NCBI GenBank assembly: GCA_025361625.1
Contig: JANYKL010000003.1
Span: 1 to 41,106, forward strand
DNA length: 41,106 nt
Source: Acidobacteriaceae bacterium
Lineage (GTDB): Bacteria > Acidobacteriota > Terriglobia > Terriglobales > Acidobacteriaceae
Direction of reading: 5' to 3'
Both the position numbers and the translations under genes were made by a program. This document shows positions 16,622-25,050 of the stretch, one piece after another (the stretch's first letter is position 1; each line of letters opens with the position of its first letter). The notes under the pieces were generated by a model. That model was not told where the DNA came from. It saw only the letters and a program-made list of their open reading frames with translations, and did not search any database.

Positions 16622-18232
16622 ATGGCCACTTTCTTCCTATTTGCGGCTAAAGGCCTGGTTCCCTATTTCCGCCAGCATTTTCTCGACCGCACGTTTCAAG
16701 GGCTATATCAGGCCAATGCCTTCGACCTCGCTTTACTGATTCCATATTTCATTGTTCTCACAATCCTTGCGAGCTACGGCGCGCACCGCTACTGGCTGGT
16801 CTATCTGTACTACAAAAATAAGAAGAACAAGACCACCACTCCTGATGCGTATTTTGATCAGGCAAAACTGCCGCGCATCACGGTGCAGTTGCCAATTTAT
16901 AACGAGCAATACGTCGTCGAGCGATTGCTTGATTCCGTCTGCCGTCTCGACTATCCGAAAGAAAAACTCGACATCCAGTTGCTGGACGATTCCACCGATG
17001 AAACCATAGAAGTCGCGCGGCTTTTAGTCGATCGTTACGCTGCCCTCGGAAATCCGGTCGTCTACCTGCATCGTGGAAATCGCGAGGGCTTTAAGGCTGG
17101 AGCACTGGCAGAAGGATTGAAAATTGCGAAGGGCGAGTACATAGCCATCTTCGACGCGGATTTCGTCCCGGCTCCCGACTTTTTGATGAACTGCATTCAC
17201 CACTTTACAAACCCTGCTGTTGGTATGGTGCAGACGCGATGGACGCACATCAACCGCAACTACTCAGTGTTAACGCAAGTTGAAGCAATCTTGCTCGACG
17301 GCCACTTTGTTCTCGAGCATTCGGGCCGCGCCCGCAGTGGACGTTATTTCAACTTCAACGGCACGGCCGGCATCTGGCGTCGCCGCGCGATCGACGACGC
17401 TGGTGGTTGGGAACATGACACTTTGACTGAAGACACAGACTTGTCCTACCGTGCCCAGTTGCGGGGATGGAAATTCCTTTACCTGCAAGATGTTGAATGT
17501 CCCGCGGAACTGCCGGTTGAAATGACTGCGTTCAAAACCCAGCAGGCGCGCTGGGCGAAGGGCTTAATTCAAGTTTCAAAAAAGATATTGCCCCAGGTGT
17601 TCGCCAGCGATTCAACCCGGCAGCAAAAAGTCGAAGCCTGTTACCACCTTACCGCCAATATCAGCTATCCGCTCATGATCGTGTTGTCGGTCTTGCTGAT
17701 GCCGGCAATGATCATCCGCTCGTATCAAGGGTGGTTTCAGATGATTTGCATCGATTTGCCCTTGTTTCTGGCGTCGACATTCTCTATTTCCAGTTTCTAT
17801 CTTGTCTCGCAAAAGGAATTGTTCCCAACGACGTGGTGGAAGTCGCTTCTGTACCTGCCGTTGCTGATGGCGCTCGGAATCGGATTGACGGTGACAAATA
17901 CGCGCGCCGTGCTCGAGGCGCTCGCCGGCAAGCAGACTGCTTTTGCCAGAACTCCGAAATATCGCGTCGAATCGAAAAAAGATAGAGTGGGCGCAAAAAA
18001 GTACCGCAAGAGTCTGGGCTGGGTCCCGTGGATCGAACTGATGATCGGTTCGTATTTCGCACTCGCGATCTGGTACGCGATCGAGAACGAGAACTATTTC
18101 ACGATTCCCTTCTTGTGTCTTTTTGTTTTTGGTTATTGGGTCACCGGGCTGATGTCGTTGCTGCAAGGGCGATTTGCAGGATTGTCGGTCGGAACGGAAA
18201 CCAGCAACAAACCTTTTCCAGTCGGAGTTTAG
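16622..18232 (+). CDS. Membrane glycosyltransferase family 2 (cellulose/glucomannan synthase-like)
   Basis: This is a 536-residue processive-type GT2. The N-terminal transmembrane segment ('LALLIPYFIVLTILASYG') is followed by the catalytic domain: 'QLLDDSTDET' (nucleotide binding), D178-A-D180 in 'IFDADFVPAPDF', D271 in 'TEDTDLSYRA' and Q307-Q-A-R-W311 (the QxxRW motif). Three or more C-terminal membrane segments follow ('YPLMIVLSVLLMPAMI', 'LLYLPLLMALGIGLTVT', 'YFTIPFLCLFVFGYWVTG'). D, D, D, Q(Q/R)XRW with C-terminal helices is the architecture of polysaccharide synthases such as CslA-like glucomannan synthases. No PilZ domain is seen. It probably makes an exported beta-glycan. ATG 16622 lacks a Shine-Dalgarno sequence. 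Confidence 0.85.
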   Translation: MATFFLFAAKGLVPYFRQHFLDRTFQGLYQANAFDLALLIPYFIVLTILASYGAHRYWLVYLYYKNKKNKTTTPDAYFDQAKLPRITVQLPIYNEQYVVERLLDSVCRLDYPKEKLDIQLLDDSTDETIEVARLLVDRYAALGNPVVYLHRGNREGFKAGALAEGLKIAKGEYIAIFDADFVPAPDFLMNCIHHFTNPAVGMVQTRWTHINRNYSVLTQVEAILLDGHFVLEHSGRARSGRYFNFNGTAGIWRRRAIDDAGGWEHDTLTEDTDLSYRAQLRGWKFLYLQDVECPAELPVEMTAFKTQQARWAKGLIQVSKKILPQVFASDSTRQQKVEACYHLTANISYPLMIVLSVLLMPAMIIRSYQGWFQMICIDLPLFLASTFSISSFYLVSQKELFPTTWWKSLLYLPLLMALGIGLTVTNTRAVLEALAGKQTAFARTPKYRVESKKDRVGAKKYRKSLGWVPWIELMIGSYFALAIWYAIENENYFTIPFLCLFVFGYWVTGLMSLLQGRFAGLSVGTETSNKPFPVGV

Positions 18233-18255
18233 CGATCAGGATGCGATGCCCCCGG

Positions 18256-19422
18256 CTATTGTGATCGGGAAGGCGACAAAGCGCCCGCAGGACTCGTCTG
18301 CGAAATCGTCGCGATTGATTTCTTCGAACTCTTGCTTTGAATCCGATCGACCTTGGCCACAAACCTCACCGGCACCCCTGCGGATGGTTTGCCGTCCGAG
18401 ATGAACAAAGCCTCGCCGCCGGGGTTCGGCGTCCATACAAGGTCGCTGCTACCAGCCTGATTGCTTTTTTCTGTTCGGAATTCTTGGGCGTTACTTTTGT
18501 TCTGCGAAACCGGCTTATTTTCATCAACCGGGGGAGCGGCAACAGGTGTATCAGAGGTCTGCTTGACCGGTTCCCGCCCGCCTACCGAGGCGGTCGGAGC
18601 TGCGGATCGCCGCTCGACGATCTTCGCTCCACGCCATCCAAGCCACATCGAAAAGGCAATCATGCACATTGCCAACACGCCTGCCGCCACTAATAAAGCT
18701 CGAGATCGCGTCCCGAAAAAAGCGCCTAGTAAGTCGAGAAGGCTGTCGGACGCAGGAAGAAGACCAGCCAGCCGGCGCTCTTCGATGGCCAGGGAATTCC
18801 GAAGCGCAAGTTGCGTGGCGCCATGTGGACGCGCGGATCGCGCCGCTTCTGCCAGCCCCGCCAGCTGTCGAAGCAACGAAAGATGTTGTTCCGTGAAGGC
18901 GAAAGGGTCGCAGGAAAAGACTTCGAGAATTCCGTTGATGCTACGCCATCCCTCGATCGGCAGAGCCACGATCGAGCGCAATCCCAGACGGCGGCATACC
19001 TCGACGTCGACGTGCGGATCACATTCTGTGTCGGCACAGTTTTGCACTTGCCCGGTGCTGAAGCATGCGCCTGAGATTCCGCTCTCCACGCTTAGTTGCG
19101 CGCCCAATGAAGGAGCCGTCGCGCCGCTGCGTGCGCGGCAAATCATCCTGCCATCTTTCCACATCGCAATCGCGGCGCCGGTTGCGCCCGTAAGCCGGCA
19201 TGCGCAGTCGGCAATCTTCGATAGCACCGCTTGCAGGCTCTCGTCGCTCGCGGCAACTGTCTTTCGTAAGTCGGCTAGTGCTTTGCTTTCGTCCGCCCCT
19301 CGCTGTTCGACTCCGGGAAGATTGCAGGACAGCCTGGAGAGACTCGCCAGAGAAAGAAGTTGAGCAACCTGATTCTCGTCGAGCCGGTCGCGGCGAAATT
19401 GTTCGGCAAAATATTTAGACAC
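18256..19422 (-). CDS. GAF-domain protein with C-terminal membrane anchor and Pro/Ser-rich tail
   Basis: This is a 388-residue protein starting at GTG 19422. A cytoplasmic GAF domain occupies about residues 60-190 ('CACRLTGATGAAIAMWKDGR', 'ESGISGACFSTGQVQNCADT', 'GLRSIVALPIEG', 'INGILEVFS'). A single transmembrane helix spans about 241-263 ('ALLVAAGVLAMCMIAFSMW'). The C-terminal ~120 residues are disordered and rich in Pro, Ser, Lys and Gln, ending with a short segment ('ALFISDGKPSAGVPVRFVAKV'). No kinase, cyclase or effector domain follows the GAF. It may sense a ligand and relay it across the membrane or to a partner. It is divergent from the GAF/HD-GYP gene (229-nt gap), which suggests a functional pair. 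The GAF is Cys-rich (for example 'CADTEC'), so redox sensing is possible. Confidence 0.7.
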   Translation of the reverse strand: MSKYFAEQFRRDRLDENQVAQLLSLASLSRLSCNLPGVEQRGADESKALADLRKTVAASDESLQAVLSKIADCACRLTGATGAAIAMWKDGRMICRARSGATAPSLGAQLSVESGISGACFSTGQVQNCADTECDPHVDVEVCRRLGLRSIVALPIEGWRSINGILEVFSCDPFAFTEQHLSLLRQLAGLAEAARSARPHGATQLALRNSLAIEERRLAGLLPASDSLLDLLGAFFGTRSRALLVAAGVLAMCMIAFSMWLGWRGAKIVERRSAAPTASVGGREPVKQTSDTPVAAPPVDENKPVSQNKSNAQEFRTEKSNQAGSSDLVWTPNPGGEALFISDGKPSAGVPVRFVAKVDRIQSKSSKKSIATISQTSPAGALSPSRSQ

Positions 19423-19651
19423 TGAAGCTCTCTGTTCCCACGAGATTCCTACTCCGAGAATGTACGGGCCATCTGTAATTTCGCCCGAAGTATGAGCGAA
19501 GGCTGCATGACTGTCAAGATCACTTGCAGGTGCGGAATGTTCTGTTAAGTCATTTTCTTCGAAGCACTTCGCGGCACCAAACTAACCAACAATCGAAAAG
19601 AAAAGGGATGCTAGCCTGAAGGGGCTCTGGTTCTCGCACCTCCGCAAGAGA

Positions 19652-20896
19652 TTGCACGGAACCAATCTCAAGAAAATTTTTCGAACCTTCGAAGCGCTCG
19701 CGGAGTTGGGTCCTGAATTGACTGCGGACCGCGACTTCCGCGACACCGCTCGACTGATGGTGAGCGCCGTGATGGAAGCCTCCGGCGCGCGCGAAGCCGT
19801 TTTATTTTCTTTTAGCGAACGCCCTTCCCTTCTCAGCTCCGTCGACGCTCAGGGGTTCGCGCTCTTGCCCGACCCTTCGATAATCCCTTTGCTGCCGCGG
19901 CACGTTCACACTCTCACGGCAGCTGCGGGACCGGTTTTGCTGAACAGTTCCACCTCTGACCTCTTCTTGAGTTCGAACGGCAATGTGGCGCCGGAATTAT
20001 TTCGCTGTGTTTGTCCGCTTAAAGTCCGGGGCAAACTTGTGGGACTGATCGCGCTTGGCCGCCGCGATGGGGACGCCCTCTATGAAGAGGAAGCGCTTGA
20101 TGCTTTCGGAATGCTCAGCCATTACCTGGCGCTTGCGATTCAGAATCATTCGCTCGGACAAACGTTAGCGCAGCGCGTCTCAGAAAATCTGAGGCTTCTG
20201 GCCTCGCTGCATGGCTTCTACGACAACGCGCTTGAGGCATTCGCGACTGCCATCGACGTGAAACACATCAATATCCACGGCCACTCGTTGCGAGTGGGCA
20301 AATACGCTCAGGCGATTGGAGAGGCATTAGGCATGTCGGCCTCGGATGTCGCATCGCTGCGATCGGCGGGATATCTGCACGATATCGGCAAGGTGGCGGT
20401 GGACAAGCGTCTTTTCGAAAAGGCATCGAAGCTCGATCCGCAAGAATCGCGCGAGATGCGGGACCACACGACCGTCGGCCATCAAATTGTGAGTCAGGTG
20501 CAATTCCCCTGGCCGCAAATTCCTGAGATCGTACGTTGGCATCATGAACGCGGGGACGGGTCAGGCTATCCGGACGGGCTTCATGGCGACGAGATGCCAA
20601 AAGCGGTGCGGATCATTGCGCTCGCGGACACATTCGATGCGATGATCAGCGAGCGTCCGTACCGAGAACCGTTCTCGATTGGATCTGCGTTGCAGGAGCT
20701 GATACGGATGACGCCGCAAAAATATGATCCGAACGCGGTGCATGCTCTGCTAATCCAGGTGCGGCGCGATGTGGTCGGAACCAATCGCAGTCCGGTATTC
20801 GAGAACGGAACCGTACATCTTTCAGCGACCCAAGTGGACGAGATGGCCGCAACCCTGCAGCATCGCGTTAGCAACAATAAAACGTACCTGACCTAG
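19652..20896 (+). CDS. GAF/HD-GYP c-di-GMP phosphodiesterase
   Basis: This is a 414-residue cytoplasmic protein. An N-terminal GAF domain (about 10-165, with 'CVCPLKVRGKLVGLIALGR') is followed by a complete HD-GYP domain: 'HSLRVGKYAQAIGEALGM', H243-D244 in 'YLHDIGKVAVDKRL', 'HTTVGHQIV', H297-H298 and G305-Y306-P307 in 'HHERGDGSGYPDG', and 'IIALADTFDAM'. All expected metal and GYP residues are present, so it should degrade c-di-GMP to GMP via pGpG. The start is taken as TTG 19652; no ATG lies in a better place, and the frame is open back to 19586. It marks the last intact core-type gene before the accessory region. Confidence 0.85.
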   Translation: MHGTNLKKIFRTFEALAELGPELTADRDFRDTARLMVSAVMEASGAREAVLFSFSERPSLLSSVDAQGFALLPDPSIIPLLPRHVHTLTAAAGPVLLNSSTSDLFLSSNGNVAPELFRCVCPLKVRGKLVGLIALGRRDGDALYEEEALDAFGMLSHYLALAIQNHSLGQTLAQRVSENLRLLASLHGFYDNALEAFATAIDVKHINIHGHSLRVGKYAQAIGEALGMSASDVASLRSAGYLHDIGKVAVDKRLFEKASKLDPQESREMRDHTTVGHQIVSQVQFPWPQIPEIVRWHHERGDGSGYPDGLHGDEMPKAVRIIALADTFDAMISERPYREPFSIGSALQELIRMTPQKYDPNAVHALLIQVRRDVVGTNRSPVFENGTVHLSATQVDEMAATLQHRVSNNKTYLT

Positions 20897-21007
20897 ACAG
20901 GCCTGCCAGCGGTGGTAAAGCTTGGACGATGCGCTGGTCAAAGTTTTGGATCGCCTCCGACACGGGCTCCAACCATGAAGTTAAATTTGTATTCGGGTGT
21001 CGACAGG

Positions 21008-21027
21008 CCCCCCACCCCCCTCCCCCC
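21008..21027 (-). repeat. Triple six-base C tract (G-rich on the minus strand)
   Basis: Three runs of exactly six C (21008-21013, 21015-21020, 21022-21027) are separated by single A and T bases. On the minus strand this is three G6 runs with one-base loops, and a GG pair sits close by. It could fold as a G-quadruplex or intercalated structure. Confidence 0.7.
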
Positions 21028-21334
21028 TGATCTTTTGGAATCATGAGGTTACGTCGGGAATATCACTCAGATCTTTGGATCCAAAGGGGATGCGGGCAAA
21101 ATCTAGATAACAAAGGAGATGACTGTGGAGATATGGCATATGCTCCGCTTGACTTTGTGCGTACGGTTCGACGGTAGCTAGTGGCGGAGGGAGAAGTCAA
21201 TCGTAATCGTGCCAGTGTGAGGAAGCACTTTCCCGAAACGGGTGAGGTGGGATTGCCCTGGCAAAATAGTGCGGTTGAAGCGGGACATTTCCGGTTTCTG
21301 GGGCCTGCAAAAGAGCACGCAAGCAGGAACGTTC

Positions 21335-21414
21335 GGTCTGTCCCCGTATTTTGTGTCCGTTCCCAATTTGGTCAGTAACACAAAAAACAGGGTTTGTCCT
21401 GTCTGTCCCCGGAT
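21335..21414 (-). repeat. Repeat with GGGGACAGAC motifs, sibling of the element at 30345
   Basis: GTCTGTCCCCG occurs twice in the same orientation (21336-21346 and 21401-21411). The segment 21362-21413 matches the reverse complement of 30345-30397: a shared CC-AATTTGGTC-AGTAACA block and a shared GTCC-GTCTGTCCC block with a variable A/G-rich middle. This is a dispersed repeat family, probably a non-autonomous mobile sequence. Confidence 0.55.
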
Positions 21415-21445
21415 TCCTCCCGGAAGTGATCTTCAGGATGTCTAG

Positions 21446-21492
21446 AATAACGACCTCAGAATAACGACGTCAGGACAGCATACGGTATGCTG
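21446..21492 (+). promoter_or_regulatory. Probable operator: 14-bp direct repeat plus 17-bp palindrome
   Basis: AATAACGACCTCAG (21446-21459) is directly repeated as AATAACGACGTCAG (21460-21473), 13 of 14 bases identical. Three bases later comes the palindrome CAGCATAC-G-GTATGCTG (21476-21492, 8-bp arms). A further AATAACG occurs at 21511. All lie just upstream of a TTGACA promoter and about 100-140 nt upstream of the AAA ATPase gene. This is the expected place for a regulator site; the C-terminal helix-turn-helix of the ATPase itself is a candidate binder (inference). Confidence 0.55.
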
Positions 21493-21524
21493 CTTTCTTG
21501 AAGGTGGACTAATAACGGACCACG

Positions 21525-21554
21525 TTGACAGATCTAGTCCAATTATGAGATAAG
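21525..21554 (+). promoter_or_regulatory. Sigma-70-type promoter for the ietAS pair
   Basis: A consensus -35 TTGACA (21525-21530) is followed after 18 bp by GATAAG (21549-21554), a 4/6 match to TATAAT. The start codon of the ATPase gene is about 33 nt downstream. It is the best-looking housekeeping promoter I see in the window. Confidence 0.5.
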
Positions 21555-21587
21555 TAATGGCTCTGATTATGTTTCTCTGTGGACTAT

Positions 21588-22682
21588 ATGACGGATATAG
21601 ACTCAGATTTCGTCCACTTGGCTCGGTTGGCTCTGGAAGGGAGGGCCGCCGATGTCGCTACCCTTGTGCGCCGCACCCTCCGAGGTCTCATGCGGCGAAG
21701 ACCCGACCTCAGTGATTCTGCGAAGCGAATCTTGGCCTTTGCCGATTCCAATGTAGTGCGTGGATCCCAGGAACAGACGATCCCCGTCGACGTCGACAGC
21801 CGCCAGGAATTACTTCGACGGGACGAGGAAACAACGCTTCCGGTTGAACCAATCTGGCCTTCGCGAGTGGGGATCGAACTCGCAAGCGTGATCCGTGAGC
21901 GCGAACGATCCGAGCAGCTCGCGGCCGCTGGACTTCTTCCAACGCGATCGATGTTATTCACCGGACCGCCGGGAGTCGGGAAAACTCTTGCTGCGCGCTG
22001 GCTGTCCAGGGAACTACAGCTTCCGCTTTTGACGCTGAACCTCTCAGCAGTGATGAGCAGCTTTCTCGGGCGCACGGGAAACAACATTCGCGTCGTGCTG
22101 GACTATGCAGCGAAATCTCCAGCGCTCCTGCTACTCGATGAATTTGACGCCGTCGCAAAACGTCGCGACGACAGCGCAGAGATTGGAGAGCTAAAACGGC
22201 TCGTAACGGTTCTCGTGCAAGCGATCGACGAGTGGCCTTCTAACAGTCTGCTCGTCGCCGCAACGAATCATCCCGAACTCTTGGATCCCGCCGTGTGGCG
22301 TCGTTTCGATCAAACCATCGAGTTCCCCCTTCCTACGCAACCAGAGATAGCAAAGAACATCGAGGTTCTGATTGGCTCCGGCCAGAGTGACCTTCAGAGC
22401 GCCGTCGACGTTCTTTCGCAACTGCTCGTCGGCGCTTCCTTCTCCGACGTGTCGCAGCACATCACGCGCGCGCGAAGAGACTCTCTAATGAGCGAAACCC
22501 CACTGGGAGATGCGCTGATGCAATTGGCGGGGAGAATCGCACAAAACGCCCCGCTACCCACGAAAGTCGGCATCGCCGCGGAACTCCAGCGACGAGGCTA
22601 CTCCCAGCGAAAAGTTTCGGAAGTTACGGGCCTTTCACGGGACACGATTCGTAAACACAGAGCGGAAGGAGGCGCTGCTTAG
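21588..22682 (+). CDS. ietA: AAA+ ATPase of a two-gene ATPase/subtilisin system (IetA-like)
   Basis: This is a 364-residue protein. After a helical N-terminal region (1-100) comes a single AAA+ module: Walker A GPPGVGKT at 126-133, Walker B 'ALLLLDEFDA' with D184-E185, sensor-type 'VAATNHPELLDP' and the arginine pair in 'VWRRFD' (R238-R239). The C-terminal ~40 residues form a probable helix-turn-helix ('GYSQRKVSEVTGLSRDTIRK'). The start is ATG 21588; an in-frame GTG lies at 21579. The stop TAG abuts the ATG of the subtilisin gene with no gap, so the two are translationally coupled. An AAA ATPase directly followed by an S8 protease is the IetAS arrangement, known from plasmid incompatibility/stability in Agrobacterium and from surveys of anti-phage systems. 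Assignment rests on architecture and order, not on a search. Confidence 0.75.
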   Translation: MTDIDSDFVHLARLALEGRAADVATLVRRTLRGLMRRRPDLSDSAKRILAFADSNVVRGSQEQTIPVDVDSRQELLRRDEETTLPVEPIWPSRVGIELASVIRERERSEQLAAAGLLPTRSMLFTGPPGVGKTLAARWLSRELQLPLLTLNLSAVMSSFLGRTGNNIRVVLDYAAKSPALLLLDEFDAVAKRRDDSAEIGELKRLVTVLVQAIDEWPSNSLLVAATNHPELLDPAVWRRFDQTIEFPLPTQPEIAKNIEVLIGSGQSDLQSAVDVLSQLLVGASFSDVSQHITRARRDSLMSETPLGDALMQLAGRIAQNAPLPTKVGIAAELQRRGYSQRKVSEVTGLSRDTIRKHRAEGGAA

Positions 22683-24923
22683 ATGCCTAGACAAAATAAC
22701 TTCCTCTTGGGTCATGGAGAGCGTCTCACTCAACGAGTGGATGTGCCGTCCGGGGGTGGCGAAAAGAATCCACCCTACAATTTCGAAGCCGCTCGCGCCC
22801 GGATCGCGACTCGCATGGCCGCGGTTGCCAGTGCTCTTCGACAACTTCCAGACGATGCTTCCCCAGGCGGACGAGTCGTCGCCGTCATGACGATGCATCC
22901 GCGCTACCTCTCAAAGAGCGAATTTCCCACAGATCTGCTGAACACTCTCGGGCTCAGAGCTATCGGCAGTCGGACTAGGACCGTGCGGCCGGAAGCTTGG
23001 GGTATTCAAAAGCATCCTGAAGCGGCGGTGACCGAAGACATCTTCGTCACAGGTTCTAGGGAAAGGTTCGCAGGTTGGGCTAGAGACGTTTCGACCTGGG
23101 GTCCAGCGCATCGAGGAGCGCAGCATTTGTCGCACGTTGAAGATGTTGCCGAATTTTCCGCAAGAGAAAAACTCCGGATGGTTCCCACTGACCGGACCGA
23201 GGGCGTTTTGGAAGTGGTCTTGCATAATGCGGGCGACCAAGGAGTCGTTGACGCCTTCATTGAATATGCTCGAAGACACGGAGCTGCGCCGATCGCTGAT
23301 CGCCTTCGAAACGTGAAGGGCCTAACCTTCGTCCCTGTTCGCACAGAATTCGCTTTGGCTGAGCAGTTGGCACGCTTCTCGTTCGTCCGTGTTGCGCGTC
23401 CAATCCCGACTCTGCGCCCCTTGCGTCCGGGAATAACCCGGACGGTTCGCAACAACGCAGTTACGTTGCCGACGGATGGCCCGCTTGACACTTCGTTTCG
23501 AGCCCTCGTCTTCGATGGCGGATTGCCGAACGTTGCAGTCACAGCTCTCTCGCCGTGGGTGACGTACATCGAGCCTGCGGGCATCGGTCCTGCTGTACCT
23601 GAACTTCAGGACCACGGCTTGGCTGTGACTGCGGCTCTACTCTTCGGCCCAATCAATAGAACTCTCCGACGCCCGATTGCTCCAGTTGATCACGTTCGCG
23701 TGCTCGACGATGCGACTGGGAGCGGAGTAGATCTCGAATACCTGGATGTTCTCGATCGGATCACGACTTTTCTCGACACGAATCCCGGCCGTTATCAGTA
23801 TGTTAATTTGAGTATCGGTCCGAACATTCCGATTACCGACGACGAAGTGACGGCGTGGACAGCCTCGCTCGATCAACGGTTCGCGGGAGGAAACTCGGTC
23901 GTCACAGTTGCGGCTGGGAATGATGGCGACCGCGATGCCGCGAGCGGGCTGAACCGAGTTCAACCGCCCGCCGATGCGGTCAACGTGCTCGGCGTCGGAG
24001 CCTCCGATGGCAATGGAACAACGGGTTGGCGACGGGCAGGGTACAGTTGCGTCGGTCCAGGCAGAAGTCCCGGCATCGTTAAGCCGGACGGAATTGCGTT
24101 TGGGGGATCTGATCGCGAACCGTTCATCGTGCTTGCTGCCCGCCCCGGTCTCGTCACAGAGGGCATTCAGGGAACCAGCTTCGCAGCTCCGTTTACGCTT
24201 GGATCGAGCATCGGCGTCCGGGCGCAGCTTGGTACTGAGTTGTCTCCTCTCACGATTCGCGCGCTGATGGTGCATCGAGCTGATCCAGCCGAGCATGGAA
24301 GACCCGAGATCGGTTGGGGACGATTTGAATCTGACGCAGTGAGGCTCATCACTTGCGAGGATGACGAAGCACTGGTTGTCTACCAAGGAATCCTTCCGGT
24401 AGGAGAACACTTGCGAGCGCGAGTCCCTGTGCCCCGCGAACCTTTGCTCGGCAATGTTCAACTCTCAGCGAGTTTGGTGATCGCTCCGGAAGTAGATCCA
24501 GAGTATCCGGGAGCCTATACGCGCAGTGGGCTCGAAGTCGCGTTCCGACCTGATTCGACAAGGTTCACTGAGTACGAAGACGGTCGCCGCTCTACTCATC
24601 CGCAATCGAAGTCGTTTTTCTCGTCCTCCAACATGTATGGTGCCGCCGAGTTCGTGCTGCGCGACGACGGTCATAAGTGGGAACCATGCTTGCGGCACAC
24701 GAGGACGTTTAGAGATACGAGCCTCAACAATCCCTGTTTTGACATTTACTACCATCACAGGGAGGCCGGGATGGCCGCCGATGCCCCCCAACCGATCCCT
24801 TATGCCTTCGTCATCAGCCTTCGCGTGCCGAGAATCGCTGATCTCTATAACCGTGTCGTGAGAGCCTATGCAAATGTGCTCGTTCCACTCCGACCGCGAC
24901 TCCGCATTCAGGTTCAGAGTTAA
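22683..24923 (+). CDS. ietS: Subtilisin-like serine protease of the ATPase/protease system (IetS-like)
   Basis: This is a 746-residue protein without a signal peptide, so it is probably cytoplasmic, unlike most subtilases. The first ~270 residues are non-catalytic and contain a region resembling a propeptide or recognition domain ('VVAVMTMHPRYLSKSEFPTD'). The S8 catalytic triad is complete and in the usual order: D278 in 'ALVFDGGLP', H311 in 'LQDHGLAVTAALL' and S499 in 'GTSFAAPFTLG', with oxyanion N413 in 'VAAGNDGD'. A ~200-residue beta-rich C-terminal domain (about 545-746) follows. ATG 22683 directly abuts the ATPase stop. In IetAS-type systems the protease is thought to act with the ATPase; the substrate is unknown to me. 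Confidence 0.78.
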   Translation: MPRQNNFLLGHGERLTQRVDVPSGGGEKNPPYNFEAARARIATRMAAVASALRQLPDDASPGGRVVAVMTMHPRYLSKSEFPTDLLNTLGLRAIGSRTRTVRPEAWGIQKHPEAAVTEDIFVTGSRERFAGWARDVSTWGPAHRGAQHLSHVEDVAEFSAREKLRMVPTDRTEGVLEVVLHNAGDQGVVDAFIEYARRHGAAPIADRLRNVKGLTFVPVRTEFALAEQLARFSFVRVARPIPTLRPLRPGITRTVRNNAVTLPTDGPLDTSFRALVFDGGLPNVAVTALSPWVTYIEPAGIGPAVPELQDHGLAVTAALLFGPINRTLRRPIAPVDHVRVLDDATGSGVDLEYLDVLDRITTFLDTNPGRYQYVNLSIGPNIPITDDEVTAWTASLDQRFAGGNSVVTVAAGNDGDRDAASGLNRVQPPADAVNVLGVGASDGNGTTGWRRAGYSCVGPGRSPGIVKPDGIAFGGSDREPFIVLAARPGLVTEGIQGTSFAAPFTLGSSIGVRAQLGTELSPLTIRALMVHRADPAEHGRPEIGWGRFESDAVRLITCEDDEALVVYQGILPVGEHLRARVPVPREPLLGNVQLSASLVIAPEVDPEYPGAYTRSGLEVAFRPDSTRFTEYEDGRRSTHPQSKSFFSSSNMYGAAEFVLRDDGHKWEPCLRHTRTFRDTSLNNPCFDIYYHHREAGMAADAPQPIPYAFVISLRVPRIADLYNRVVRAYANVLVPLRPRLRIQVQS

Positions 24924-24951
24924 GCAAGACTGAGATGGTCGAGAACACTTG

Positions 24952-25050
24952 CTGTGTCGGGGGGGTGGCCCGGCTTTGTTTTCTTTTGAAATATCGTAAC
25001 TCTGGGTGCCCCATCCTTCGCGCACTTTGCGAAGGGTTGGGAAGACACAG
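24952..25050 (-). repeat. Left, inverted REP-like end of the RAYT element
   Basis: This sequence resembles the reverse complement of the right end (25681-25766). GGGTGGCCCGGCTT here matches the inverted 'GGGCCACCCG', and GGGTGCCCCATCCTT followed by GCGAAGGGTTGGG is an imperfect hairpin matching the inverted CCC-CCCTTGC/GCAAGGATGGGG hairpin. A 7-bp inverted pair CTGTGTC (24952-24958)/GACACAG (25044-25050) frames it. It begins about 30 nt after the protease stop. Confidence 0.6.

Larger units (their letters stand above)
20897..21444. other. Gene-poor, repeat-containing intergenic stretch
   Basis: No convincing gene lies between the HD-GYP stop and the control region of the AAA/subtilisin pair. 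It holds a C-rich triple tract (21008-21027) and repeat-family sequence (21335-21414). A GTG at 21125 follows a near-perfect AAAGGAG with 6-nt spacing, but its frame stops after 18 codons (21179-21181); this looks like the 5' remnant of a lost gene. A minus-strand frame (21178-21381) includes 'SRFNRTILPGQSHLTRFGK', faintly like the N-terminus of Y1/RAYT transposases, too weak to call. Confidence 0.55.

Noticed and set aside
18461-19363. 300-codon plus-strand frame antisense to the GAF protein gene
   Set aside because: It is a shadow of a GC-rich gene; no motif, no ribosome-binding site, and the opposite strand has a clear GAF domain.
21178-21381. 67-codon minus-strand frame with a phrase resembling a Y1 transposase N-terminus ('ILPGQSHLTRFGK')
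   Set aside because: Resemblance is a few residues only, and neither HUH nor Tyr motif follows.
23637-24461. 274-codon minus-strand frame inside the subtilisin gene
   Set aside because: It lies opposite the catalytic domain with intact triad motifs; composition is that of an antisense shadow.
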